Shown here: positions 40,065 to 52,100 of the stretch, piece after piece
How positions within the stretch are numbered: the stretch's first letter is position 1
How the letters are laid out: each line of letters begins with the position of its first letter
Assembly (NCBI GenBank): GCA_900708905.1
Contig: CAADRB010000047.1
Location: forward strand, 596,225-660,224
Direction: 5' to 3'
Length of the DNA: 64,000 nt
From: Hymenolepis diminuta
Lineage: Eukaryota > Platyhelminthes > Cestoda > Cyclophyllidea > Hymenolepididae
The notes under the pieces: generated by a model
What the model saw: the letters and a program-made list of their open reading frames with translations, nothing else
Database searches by the model: none
Told to the model about the DNA's origin: nothing
Program-made: the position numbers and the translations under genes

Positions 40065-40430
40065 ATGTCCCTATGACGCATAATCCCTGTCTGTCTGATA
40101 TGTCTAAACGCGTCCATCGATTTCCCTTCCTTTCTATAACCGCCTCGCTTCATAAAAAAGGCACATCTGCGCTCATGCTCTGGCGTGGCCTTACCCGAGT
40201 GACTCATATAAAGCTACCCTTGTTTGTCCAGACAACACACACTGGTCAGTGCGGACTCCTACACGTCCTGTTCATCTCCTCTCTTCCCCAGCACGTTGCT
40301 CTCCCTCTTTCTCTCCCTCTCTCTGTTACACATTGTGGCTTCCTTGAATACATGTTTGGTCTACTCAACTCTTGGTGTTCTGCTTCACAACTGTTGTTAG
40401 CTCTTACTCAAACAGCTACGAATTGGTGAC
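40065..40430 (+). mobile_element. LTR retrotransposon remnant beside assembly gap
   Basis: Aligns with 29945-30300. It has a TATAAAG box at 40207-40213, a CT-rich R/U5-like tract, and ends in TACGAATTGGTGAC. The distance from TATA to the primer-binding-like motif is about 207 bp, similar to the copy at 43 kb. An open frame over this region (39917-40429) is incidental: the block is best explained as an LTR. Confidence 0.6.
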
Positions 40431-40438
40431 TGTTATTG
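40392..40438 (+). repeat. 47-bp direct repeat, left flank of gap
   Basis: Identical to 40841-40887 on the other side of the gap. It contains the LTR tail and the ATTGGTGAC motif. Confidence 0.95.
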
Positions 40439-40840
40439 NNNNNNNNNNNNNNNNNNNNNNNNNNNNNNNNNNNNNNNNNNNNNNNNNNNNNNNNNNNNNN
40501 NNNNNNNNNNNNNNNNNNNNNNNNNNNNNNNNNNNNNNNNNNNNNNNNNNNNNNNNNNNNNNNNNNNNNNNNNNNNNNNNNNNNNNNNNNNNNNNNNNNN
40601 NNNNNNNNNNNNNNNNNNNNNNNNNNNNNNNNNNNNNNNNNNNNNNNNNNNNNNNNNNNNNNNNNNNNNNNNNNNNNNNNNNNNNNNNNNNNNNNNNNNN
40701 NNNNNNNNNNNNNNNNNNNNNNNNNNNNNNNNNNNNNNNNNNNNNNNNNNNNNNNNNNNNNNNNNNNNNNNNNNNNNNNNNNNNNNNNNNNNNNNNNNNN
40801 NNNNNNNNNNNNNNNNNNNNNNNNNNNNNNNNNNNNNNNN
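40439..40840. other. Assembly gap, 402 N
   Basis: The gap sits between two identical 47-bp sequences, so it may be a failed contig overlap or a collapsed tandem LTR structure. Open frames through it are artefacts. Confidence 0.99.
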
Positions 40841-40887
40841 TGTTGTTAGCTCTTACTCAAACAGCTACGAATTGGTGACTGTTATTG
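40841..40887 (+). repeat. 47-bp direct repeat, right flank of gap
   Basis: Identical to 40392-40438 across the N run. Confidence 0.95.
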
Positions 40888-40921
40888 CTGTCGTAATGTG
40901 TTAGCTGCAAACCGTTGGTTG

Positions 40922-41107
40922 TTATCTAACTCCAACAACGGTTTCAGTAGAAACAGTATTTCCATTACACTTGTCCAATGAGATATCTTGAAAAATCTGA
41001 CTTGCTTGCTGTAGAGAACAGTAGACATTCTCTGTTTCTTTGTGAAAATAAGTAACTAGATCCAATATTCGCCGTTGAGACATGTTAACCTGACGACGAT
41101 TCCCCAA
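40922..41107 (-). pseudogene. 61-codon frame with possible helix-turn-helix start of a transposase
   Basis: The frame starts MGNRRQVNMSQRRILDLV and ends near STETVVGVR. The layout (an R-I-x-D-L-V-x-Y-F start, a variable Q-rich middle, then V-S-x-x-T-V) resembles the short N-terminal DNA-binding module found before DDE transposase or retroelement domains in several invertebrates. No catalytic part follows; it stops at TAA. It lies beside the LTR remnant and gap. It may be a chance open frame. Confidence 0.25.
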
Positions 41108-41449
41108 TTTTAATTGCTTTAGGGAAAATAAAATTGACTTCTCTTATGAATTATTCTTAATGAAGTGAACCGTTATCGTCAAAAAGTGGAAAATGACATA
41201 AAATTCATTTAAGTGCGTATTTAAAGTTTTTTATTTTGCGAGTTTAATGGGAAATATATTTTTAAGGAATGAATTTTAACCACTTCAATGATTTTATTCT
41301 GGAAATCAAGCGAATGAAACAAAAATTATTTTAAATAAAAGCAAAAACACAATCTCTTAAAACTCAAAGGCGTATCACAAAAATTTTACTTTTAGTAAAA
41401 AGCCAAGATATAATTATATATTTTTAAGGAAATAATATCAGAGAGTGAT

Positions 41450-41710
41450 ACCTCCTCAATTATGATACCTCCTTCAATAAAAACAGCAAGCAGTTTGAGG
41501 TTAAAGAGTCGGTATTAGATAAACATATGCCACTGCATATTGCAACAGACCTAAGAGCTACTTCATTTGATCGGTGATCAGGTATGAGCTGACCACCGAT
41601 TGGTACTTTCCTCGAATTTTATCATCTCTTATTTCTACGAACTAAACAAGTTATTTTCGTCGGTATCACTTCGGGGATGAACAAGGCTACACCAGCCGTC
41701 AATCACCCAC
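41450..41710. repeat. Degenerate repeat family R2, copy 1
   Basis: Collinear with 44685-44985: ACCTCCTT, then GCAAGCA..TTGAGGTTA, then a GACCACCGATTGGTACTTTCC-like box, then a TATYACYTC..TCAATC box. The similarity may continue to about 42.1 kb and 45.7 kb (a boxed match around CCCAGTTGGATAG / CTCAGTTTGATAG). Origin unknown. Confidence 0.5.
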
Positions 41711-42659
41711 GCACATCTAACTTAATTATAATGAAAGCTTCAAATCTACTCTGTAAACATTTATACAAAAAATCTCGTTTAAATATCTCCGATTTTTTCT
41801 TTTTTGTTTTAACTTTACCTTACTCACTACTATTATTTCTTAATTTTCGGCATGTTTTTAGCTAGTTTTACTGAAACTTTAACTAATCAAGCCACTTTTT
41901 CCCTCATTTTAGACTATTTCCTTCATCCGCTGTGAGAAATCGTAATGCTCTCTTCCATCATAAGTATATTTAATTCAATTCTCAACTGCTTCAGATTTTT
42001 CCTTATCACAAAATCAAACTCCCCCAGTTGGATAGAGAGGGCAAATTCTCGGAACCGCAAATCATCTTTTCTAATGAAAAATTCAATATCTTCATATTCT
42101 ATTCGTGGAGACCTTCCAATTGTAAATACTCTATCAATTTACACAACCAATCAGTTGTTCGATGTGATAACATCTTCATACCTAAAGATTTTTATAAAAG
42201 TGGAAAAAAAGTCTGGGATTCTAAACACCAGCGTTTCTTAGATAAAAAAAACAGTCATTTGTGAATGTTTTCCTGGCAGTAATTAAAACTGTTCAAGATG
42301 TAATTTTGATAATCCCAATGCTGAAGTTAAATTTTGGGGATTTTACTCCGATAACAAGCTCACCGGTTGTATTATTGAAATCATACTGCACCAGAGGATA
42401 GGAATCCATAATTTCAGGGGATTGGAGTACCACAAGAATGTACCGAAACACGCAAGTAAGTATGATTGGTTCTGTCAGTCTCATTCATAGAATCCTAGTA
42501 GAGATTCATACTGCTGTAGGATGAATCCCTCTTTTCTGAAATATTTTATCTTACAGCTTTCCTAATTATCACCAAATTTAAACATCTAACCTCACAAGTT
42601 ATCTCTGTAAACCTTTAACCATTCCTGTTACCCGAGCACTCCCTAAACAAACATCATGT

Positions 42660-43010
42660 TTTCTCAGCTGGCCTACGTCTCATCGACCCGGAAAAGGTAA
42701 ACATACCTCGGACGATAGTAGCAGACACTGCTTATAGTCAACACCCAAAGTGTCGACTATAAATAGCCTCCCATGAAACACACATACGAACAGGGTGGAC
42801 CCCAGCTGGACCCCAGCTCGCCAGGCGCATCTCTTGTTGTCCAATCCTCCAGTTCCCTATTTTCCTTGAGACTCTGTACTGAGCTTACTCTATATAACCT
42901 GGCCTACGCATTCCTCGGCGTTCCTTTTCTTTCATTTACTGTTGGCGATTTCACCTACAAACTGGTGACCCTCAACAATCTGGTGGCCCGCTACAAATTG
43001 GTGACCTAGT
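42660..43010 (+). mobile_element. LTR retrotransposon remnant with TATA box and three tail motifs
   Basis: TATAAATAG lies at 42758-42766. The end carries three imperfect copies of an ACAAnYTGGTGRCC motif between about 42957 and 43006, where the remnants at 30 and 40 kb have one. An 11-bp tandem duplication (TGGACCCCAGC) is at 42796-42817. A hairpin-forming stretch overlaps the TATA box (42732-42762). No protein-coding part is visible downstream, so this is a solo or truncated LTR. Confidence 0.55.
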
Positions 43011-43304
43011 CGCTACACTGCAATGCAATTTTCAAGACATTTCAAAGGCCAATGCGGTATATAAGTAATTAAGTTGACCAATAGTATTTATACGTCGGCC
43101 TTCACGATAGACAAAGTAAGTCGCGTGATGGGCGGTGTCTCTCAGTTAAGGATTGAATTAAATTTTTCCGTTCATGATAATAAAATTATAATCAAAATAG
43201 ATATTTGATGGGAAAATCCGTATAACTTCTTTATTCCACATGCCTTAGTAATGCAAATTTAGACTGTTTTCATCAATCTTGACATTAAGTACAATGCTAA
43301 TCTA

Positions 43305-43510
43305 TCATCTAGTGACTGTTGAGTTGGTGTATACTGCTGACGGATGAATATACCGAATTTCTGCTGTAAGGAGTGCAATCTCAGACTTTAAATGAGAAGC
43401 AATATCCCAACTCTCCCATTTCGCTATCACCTCTTCAAAATTGAAATCCGAAAGCCATATATCCACTGATCCAATTAAAATAATGTTCGCCAACTCAAAA
43501 TGTGTACTGA
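43305..43510 (-). other. Possible exon or exon relic
   Basis: An open minus-strand frame of about 65 codons ending at TGA, with fairly protein-like composition (acidic and Trp-containing, for example IAKWESWDIASHL). A CATCAG acceptor-like site precedes it. It weakly resembles the second and third exons of the tentative gene at 46.1-54.1 kb (an F-E-x-A ... V-x-D-I pattern). This could be chance. Confidence 0.2.
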
Positions 43511-44684
43511 TGAGTAATGAAATTCAAGAAGATTACTGTCCGATTATTTAGTAAAATAACGACGATTAGAGGACACAACATTTGATAAAAATTTTAACCA
43601 AAATTGAATATTTAAAATGCGATCCTCTTTTAATTAAATATATGTTATTATTATCCATCCATTCAGATTAAATAATCGTGGAATAAATTGCAGGGTATGA
43701 CCCGCAAATTAAATTTTTGACAACCAGCTCGAGATTTGCTTCCTCTTTCCGTTGTAAGGTAGAAAATTGTTATCTCGTGTTTTTAGTTGAAATTCCATGA
43801 TATCGTATCTGTTAACGAGTATCTATTGCTGAAAAATAATATCCGTTGAATTTGTCAAGTGGAAGATTTCCAAATTCTGATTGGTCTCATGGCTAAAACA
43901 ACATTCTTAGCTTGCTGGTCAGTGGACATGAAATAATAACAAGACCAAATCTCCAGGACATTAAAATATTACCCCCCTTGAATAATTCAAAATATAATAA
44001 ACTTCTAACAAAAATACTAGGCAAAAGAAATAAAATTCAACACAACTGCGTATTTAGAACTTTCTTTTCGTGTGGTCAGTCAAAATTTTATCTCCACTTG
44101 CCAACTTTATCCCCGTTTCATTAATTTTTGCATGTTAAAATCCAAAGCAATGATCTCACGCTCAATAATAAACATAAAGGTATGATTTCTGCAAAACAGA
44201 ATATTAATAAAAACATTAAAACTCATCTTATTCGATTTTTAATTTTGAGACTAACTGTGCTCCGTTTCTTTCTACTCAAATCGGACAACAAATATTAACT
44301 GAAGAACTCCATGAGAGCGAAATGTTTTCTTTGGACATCAGACTCTCCATTACGGTTGACAATATTGCGAGTGCTAGCTTGTTGTTCGTGCACGAAATCA
44401 TTCTTACATATATGTATCTATTACTGATTCTTCTTAGACAGTTGGCCCCTCTTGCTCCCTATGTCTATGTGTGTTTGCTTTGTGTCCGAAATAGATGTGA
44501 CCGTTTAATACCCCGCACTTTCTATTTCTATTAGACAATTAAAACGAGTTCCATATTTTGCAGACGTCTTCTCTCTGACTTCACTAGTCAATACCTATCC
44601 TACTACGCTCAGGAGACAAAATAATGATAGAGGCAGTGACGTAGGTTTAGTAAGCGATCTGAATATTACTTTTGTTTATTCCCG
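43511..44684. other. AT-rich intergenic, nothing recognised
   Basis: No supported exon or repeat boundary. The short plus-strand frame at 44322-44534 is hydrophobic and low-complexity and is not convincing. Confidence 0.4.
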
Positions 44685-44985
44685 CAGATATGTACCTCCT
44701 TGACTAAGAGAGGCAAGCAACTTGAGGTTAGATAAGATAGGCAGGATGAAAAGGGTTAATGATTAAGTCGAACTACACGCAAACCATTTCTTTATACTTG
44801 GCGTAGATTCTCTGAACAGTGCTAATAAAAGCAGATTTAAAAATTATTTTGTTCAATTAACGATCGTAGAGGTGATAACCACCAATTGCCACTTTCCAGG
44901 AAGTGTACTGAATTAACTTGTCCCATCAGTATTACCTCAATGGTGAGGACTGCTAGGTCGACCATCAATCTCTCTTTCCTCTACC
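44685..44985. repeat. Degenerate repeat family R2, copy 2
   Basis: Collinear with 41450-41710. A shorter third match is visible at about 49590-49680 (GGTATC..GAATTAACTGTCCTGGGTATTAC). All three are on the plus strand. Confidence 0.5.
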
Positions 44986-46132
44986 GTAATTGTTGTCAGA
45001 TCATGAAAACTGACCAGCATTCTGCATTCGCACCAAAAACTCATCCTAAATGAAGGGTAGGTTTTTGTGATATTGAATTTTTCATTACAAATTATTATCA
45101 GAAAACGTCTCTGCTTCTAATTTATAATTTTAATCAAATTTTTCGCGTCTATAACAATATGTCTATTTAGTTAAAGATCGCATCAATGAAATGAACTGTA
45201 CAAGATGATGCATAGATTTGGAATATCAGAAACCTGAATTGAGAAGTCTGTGAAATTTCGTGTCATTCAGCACATTTAAGTTCATATTCTTCGAGGGAAT
45301 TTTTTCTGGCCCTGAATTTGAATGCATCATTTAAAGGTCACATTTGTAGCCGTATTTTTCAGTTACATCTTTTTCTCTCTACATTGTATTTTATAAAGTA
45401 GCCTTGAATTTGGAAGGGTCATAAGAACGTTCACATATCGCGAAAAATTGGTTGCCTTGAAGTCCTTTTCAACTAACAGAGTTGATCACCGTTAGAGTAG
45501 TGGCTTCACTACCCAAACAATTACTTCTTTTACCAAATGTCTATAAAAAACCATTTTATCAGCATCTCAAACAATCATTTTCAATAATTTGAGTAGATTG
45601 ACCTGCTATTTCCCAACCTGAGCGTAATAGCTTCCACTTAAACGTACTAACCTTTCACCTATTTTGAATTCCAACTTCCTCAGTTTGATAGTAAGAGCCA
45701 ACTTTAAGGATCACGAATCACCTCCACTAAGGACAGCCTCAATCATCTGATGCTTTAGATATGGTTTAACTTGCCAACATAAATATTTGGCCTTCACTTC
45801 GTTCTACAACGCAGTATCTTTCAAATTCCGACGCCAAAATCAATGTTACCTCAATTAAAACAGCAAATAATTAAATACATTTTGACTAAAAGAAAACAAA
45901 CGCGATGATAACTTCGTTGATACAGAAGAAAGAAAGTGGGAAGAGTCTTAATTACTTATGGAGAGCTTATAATCTTGTGATAAAACGGGCAAATGAAAAT
46001 AAATTCAAGGAAAAAATAGTCATTTCATAATACATCCGGTTTAACTGTAGAATTAATTGCATCTCAACGGAAACAGCCAATCGTGAGCCTTTAAAAGGAG
46101 AGTAATTCTCAATTTAAATGCCTCGAATGGAT

Positions 46133-49100
46133 CTATATAACTGTGCTATCTTGCGGCCGGTTCATTGAAATCCCTCCCAAAGACCACAACGGTTCTTGCT
46201 CTCCCTTTCTGGGTATAAGCTTGATCTCTCCAGTTCTGTTTCCTTTATCCTGAATGTGGCTTTTGTATCTAACCCCACGATTATAATCTGCCACAATATC
46301 CTGAGATGTAATACAGTTAAGACGTCTGCGATTCCTAGCATGGTGCGCTTTTATATTAATATTTTCTACCATTTCTCGCCATTTTCCTGAAATTAACCGT
46401 AAATTTGTCTCTGAGATAAGTCAATTTTATTAACACCTACTGAGATGACCCTGACCACAAAGTGTATCATTTGAAATTGAGCCCAAAATACGCTTTATCA
46501 TCTGACTTTTCTAATCTTTCCTGACATTCTCACTCAAAAAATGTGTAGGTGAGAGTTTTTATAATTAGATGGTAAAATAGAATTCCAGCTCATTACAGGA
46601 AGAGTTTCTCTAGACACAGAGCACTTAGATAAACTTCGGTAATCCCAGACCCAATGGACTGTCTTTTAAAAAGTCATTAGAAGTGTGTGAATTTTCGTCA
46701 AAAAGAAAGCGATGGTCTTGCATTTTCGACAGAATCGCTGTTTTTTGGGCACAATAGTCAAAAATTTCTGATTTAAACGTCATATTTTAGAATACCATCA
46801 ATAATGTTGACATCGAATTCACTGCGAATCCCTTCAGAAGATCTTTTGAAAAAGCGGTACCGTGTATTCTTTGAATTGAGGAGGGACACTATTCAAAAAG
46901 TGGTTAAACACCCCAGAAATGAAGCCTCATGTTAAATTTACACATACGTAAGTAATTTATCTAGAGAAACTTAATTGTACTTGCTCTTAGAAACGTTTTA
47001 TTAATCATCTTATCAATAACTAATAACTAAGTTGATAAGAAGTTATAAAAAGGATTAAATCAATGGAAAATTTTTCTTCAATTTTTGAAAAATATGCGAT
47101 GCAGATGGCTGAGTTGAGTTGTATTTACATTCTTAAGTATGCAAAAATAGAATGTGAAGTGAACTCAAATACTTCTGTTCTTTTGAACTTTCCGCCGTAG
47201 GTTTTAAGAAAAGACGCCATTTCAACTTTACGAATATTCCTATCCAATAGTAAAATCGCTTTTTATGAAGCCTGATTTTATTTCCCAATGAAAGTACTTA
47301 TTTTATTAAATCTTCTATGAAGAACGCCTTCCTCCTTCTCAACTTCGTAATCGTCACGTTTTTACTCCTACCTTCCCAAATAGGTACCATCTGTCCTATA
47401 ATTATTTCAAACGTTCACGAATTCTTTGTTTATAATTGCTCTTCTCCAAGGTCGACTCGGAAGCTTCCCATTTTCTACTCCGTCTTCTCCTCTCCAACTT
47501 CTAAAGTCTGGTCATTCCTCTATCTTCCTTCTATTTGCAATTTCTGATTTTTTTCTCTTGTGGTCTTATCTCAGTAAAGTCTCATTGAAGTATTTTCGTT
47601 ACAAATCATATAACTCTCCTTTATATTCTTTGTAAAAATCTGTTTAGGGACCTTAGTATTTAATTCCTTCAAACTGATGATCCTGCTCACCCTCAACCTA
47701 TCTTTTCTAATGCTCTAAACTCCTCTATAGCAGTAATTCAGAAAGCTCAGACCATCTAATAAAGTTCTTGACGTAGCAAGGAATCTGGAATTATAGGGTT
47801 AACTCAAAAAGCCCATTATCATTTATAACAATCATTGAACCGTCAAGCGATACATCTGACGCCACCGAGATAAAAGAATAGAACAGAATATCAAAAGGAC
47901 TCTGATACTCACGTGGATTTATTTCAGGGTCTCCTTTATCTAATTAAATATTTCCCATTCTGTACTAAATCAATTGACTAGGGTTAGAAAAATGTTCACT
48001 CAATTACATTCCATTATTTGAATATTTGTTTTAATAACTGATGGATATTAAACTTGTACCACTTTTGTTATCATACAAAATAATCGTGAGGTCTCTAGAA
48101 CATTAGTTTTGTACAATTTGAACGAAAGGAAAGAAAAATCTTATCATCATATCAGGCCACCAATTATTCCTGCTTCAATGTCCAGTTCATCCACTCCATA
48201 AAATCTAGAATACAACTAAAAGCAGAAAAACTTTCTGACCTTCTCAATTGCCAAACAGATCTAGAATCTGGTAACAAGACCGTGGGAACCGTGCGGAAGA
48301 ATTTTACTCAAGGCGCCGCAACAACCAATGATACACAGTTTTAGTTTATATTAACAAATATGCAATATTTATAAATAATTGCTGGAAAAAAACGTGTGTA
48401 AATATAAGTAAAGGTGTGGAGTTTCATTGTTTGTCTTTGAAAAAGGTTGGCCACCTTTATCCACCACTTACTCTACAATTCAAAAGTAGGTCTGTATAAT
48501 TTAATTCGTGTCAAATTGAAATCTCCATTACTGTCTTCTTTCTCGTCGAAAGTAGTTTCTTCCTTTTTTCTTTTCTCTAGCCAATATTTAACGCTACTTA
48601 TTTAATTCTGAAACACCTGACTAATCCTCGTCTGGGTCCCATGATTTATTATACACTTTAAATGGTGAAATGAAGTTTTTATTTTGTCTGTAATTTCGTG
48701 AAACACTCTGAAAAACAACTCTGCCAAAATTTTCTTTCCATAATATCTTTTGAAGCATTTTTTCCCGCACAACACCATTCATGAGAGCTTAAAAAACAGT
48801 TTTATAAAGCCCAGACAGTGGAAACAATAAAGTTACACCAGCAAATTGGCGGGAAAACCTGTTTTACTTTCTGTTTCACAAAATTATGAAATGCTACTGT
48901 CAAATTTTTATTGTTGGCCTATGGAAAGTGGATTTTTAAAATTTGTAGTCCAATAAAATTTATATAAAATTGGTTAAACCTCATAAAATTCCATTTATAG
49001 ACAATTTATGCTCATTTAAATGGCGGAATGAAATGAGGGAGAACTAGCCGCGAATTTTAATGTTTAATACTGATTATAGAAATTTTTACTTTTTGTAAAA

Positions 49101-52100
49101 GAGAGCTAAGTGAACAAAATTTGGCGAGAAATAAGGAGACGTAGAAAGGCGAACGACTAATATGTCGGGTTGTCAAGTGTAAATTGTGCCAATTAGCTTT
49201 GAAAAATTTATAGAGGTTAATAAAATTTTTGTTCGGCATTGGAACATGATTTAAGAGTCAGAATACTGTAATTTACAATAGTAGGAGGACTAAAAATAGG
49301 AGAGAGAGACAAAAGCTGAGGCAGAAAGCCAGTCAGCCTTATCATGGAAGTGAGAAAACGTCTACGCAGGTTTAATTGCCAATGGAGTGCTACGAAGGAA
49401 TGAGCTTGTTCAATGCACGAAGGAAGTTGTTCTGACCCTCAAGCATACTTTATTCACCGACAGTTAATGAAAATATACGGGGGGATGGAATTGGTTTACT
49501 TACTACATCTAGATACATCTAGATAACGGGTAACCACATCTCCTATCTTTATACAGTGAGTATTTCCAGTTTTAAACCAATCACCCTTTTATTGATGGAG
49601 GTATCTTAATTGGCTCGATGGAATTAACTGTCCTGGGTATTACTCGAAACATTTATGAATCATCGATCCGTCTCCTTAACACTTTGGAAATTGACGTTAT
49701 TATGGAGGTATCCCTGGTAAATTGCATGCAAAAATATTTATTTCCCCTTATATTTGATATTTATTAAAATAACTACTCAATCATGGATAATATTTCAAAA
49801 AGAAAGCTCTAACCCTCTAGGTAAAATAGAAATTGTAATTTAATTATGAAAATAAAAATAAAAATTTATATTTTTACGTTAAAGATCAATGAAACAATTG
49901 ATAAATTCAGCCATCAAAATTGTAGTTTCAATGGAATGCACAAAAATAACAATAAACTTCAAATGCGCAATTGTGATATTTTAATTTCTTTTTCCTCTTT
50001 GAAATGACCTTCACTTTAACATACAAGATTGGGTTATTTTATTTCCCCTAATACATTAAAAGTAGGTGAATTATAACCCTGTTTCCGTGTTTCACTGTCG
50101 TTATTTGGCCATGAAATCATTTTTTTAATAACAAACAAGATATGACCTCTATTTTTTCCAATATGCCAATCACAATTTGAGAATATCTCACTAGAAAAAA
50201 TTCATTTGTAGTTATTTTTACTGAAACTTAAAAAAAAATAGAAACCATCAAATTTGTCTAACACGTAGACAAGATAAAGAATTTATTTCTTACGCTGGAA
50301 AGAAAAAAAGCAAGCATTGAAAAATTGAATTAATAAATATATTTACTATTAAAATATATTTATATTAAAAGGATATAACATTTAAAATATTTTAATCTGT
50401 AACTGCCGTTATGTTGAGTGCGTTTTAATAAATGCTGTGCCTGTTAAAATAGCCTAATTTGATTAAGTAATTAGGCCGTTTGTTATTTACACGATTTTGA
50501 TTGGTTGCTTTCAATTTATTCATTAAGAAAGTATAAAGAGTAAACCACTCGGACAAACAGATGCATATCATCGAAGCTTTAATTTTGCCGAGGACGTGGA
50601 AAGATTAGGGTTTTAGTTTTTACTTCTCATCTCTGGTCGAAGTAGGCGGGTTTTTATTTTCCGTTGTATTACGGAATTGGACAGGTTAATTCATGCGTAA
50701 CCCGCAACTTTCTTCTGATTAAAACATTCGCGTTTACTTTTTGTCTCGTTTTGGCAAAATTTGGGGAAGGTAGAGGGACATTTCAACCTTCTGTTTATCG
50801 AAGTTCAGTTTTGCCGTCATCCTTATAACATGACAGCATCTGTAAATAAGAAAACACAAAAAAATACTTTTTAAGAGATTTTTTTTGAAAATAGGAAAAA
50901 GTTAAAAGAGTCTTATTTTTCAGTCCACATAATCCGCGATCTGGTCCTTGTGAGTAACCCGATACTTAGATTCCATAAGTAGTTGAACAATTTACAATTA
51001 CCAACAGACCAACACCCAAAATCAAGAAATTAACTCTTTTGTAATATCGGGTAATTCATACTGTGCGGCTTTTGTATAAACAACGCTCATAGAATTTGAA
51101 AGATTATTTTAGGGAAAAATATTTATCAAATTCTCATATAAATACAATAAATGCAATTATATATGTATTTATTTGCATGAAAAATCGGGAAAACCAGAGA
51201 CGGTTTCAAAATAAACTTTTAACATTCGGCATTTAGAGCCTCCATATCAACAAAATTAGTGAGTAAATACAATAAATAAAATGCAATTACATCATAAATA
51301 CCAATTTCCACTGGGAAATAATCCCAGCAAAAATAATTTTGGCTCGCCAATGATGTTAATCATTGAAATCTGATGATGGTAGACGTGTCAGTCGAGGTTC
51401 CTTCAGGTGTGTAAACCATGCTTATAAGGAAATTTATGATCCAATTACACCCAATTTCCCATACAAACGAGAGCTTTCTAATCGTCTTTTTAAATTGAAA
51501 GCAAAATAAAAGGTAAGAAGAAAATAATCTGGTGTATAAGGGTTAATATGAATTTGTTTTTTTCTAACGAAACATTACAAATCAAACTTGGAAAAGAAAT
51601 TTTTCCTTAAGTTGAAAACACCTAAATTCAAGCAAGTTTCGTCACACAGTGCATCTCGAACTTAATAGGTGCACAGTTTCATGCATAAGTTTCATGAAAT
51701 CTTTTATGTAATCTTTAATTGTCATTCTCATCAACGTAAAATTACAATTCTTCATGCTGGAAAAGAATCCTAACGCAAGGAGCACTAAAGCCGTTGAATA
51801 TGGATTAAGAGAGGTTTCGAGCAAAAGTAAAAATTAAAGTCTTTAACCATTCGATATTTGCTCTCAAGTTTCCGGATTTGTCCCCAGTTCTTGAATGAAC
51901 TCGTGACATTCGAAGCTCATTGACCTGTTTAGTAACTGCAGTGGTTGGTCCAGGTGCACTGTTTCTTCTAAATAGCAAGGAATTTGCAGAATAATAGGAA
52001 ATAACGTAATTTGTACATGGCGAACCCCAGTGGATTTCATCCAAGCTGAATTCTAACAATAAATGATATACTATCTATTAATAATTTAACTCAGTATTTA

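Noticed and set aside
39917..40429. Longest plus-strand open frame (170 codons)
   Set aside because: It lies over an LTR remnant that aligns with the PITRM1 intron copy without preserving the frame, so it is incidental.
40372..40878. Open frames across the second gap
   Set aside because: They consist of N plus the duplicated 47-bp flank.
42364..42471. Minus-strand stretch between ACTGACAG and ACCG|GTGAGC that looks like an exon
   Set aside because: The donor is good but the acceptor has no pyrimidine tract, and no in-phase partner was found. It also lies next to the R2 repeat, so I did not call it.
47317..47547. Frame with a signal-peptide-like start
   Set aside because: After the hydrophobic start it is low-complexity Ser/Phe/Leu sequence with no cysteine pattern, domain or splice support.
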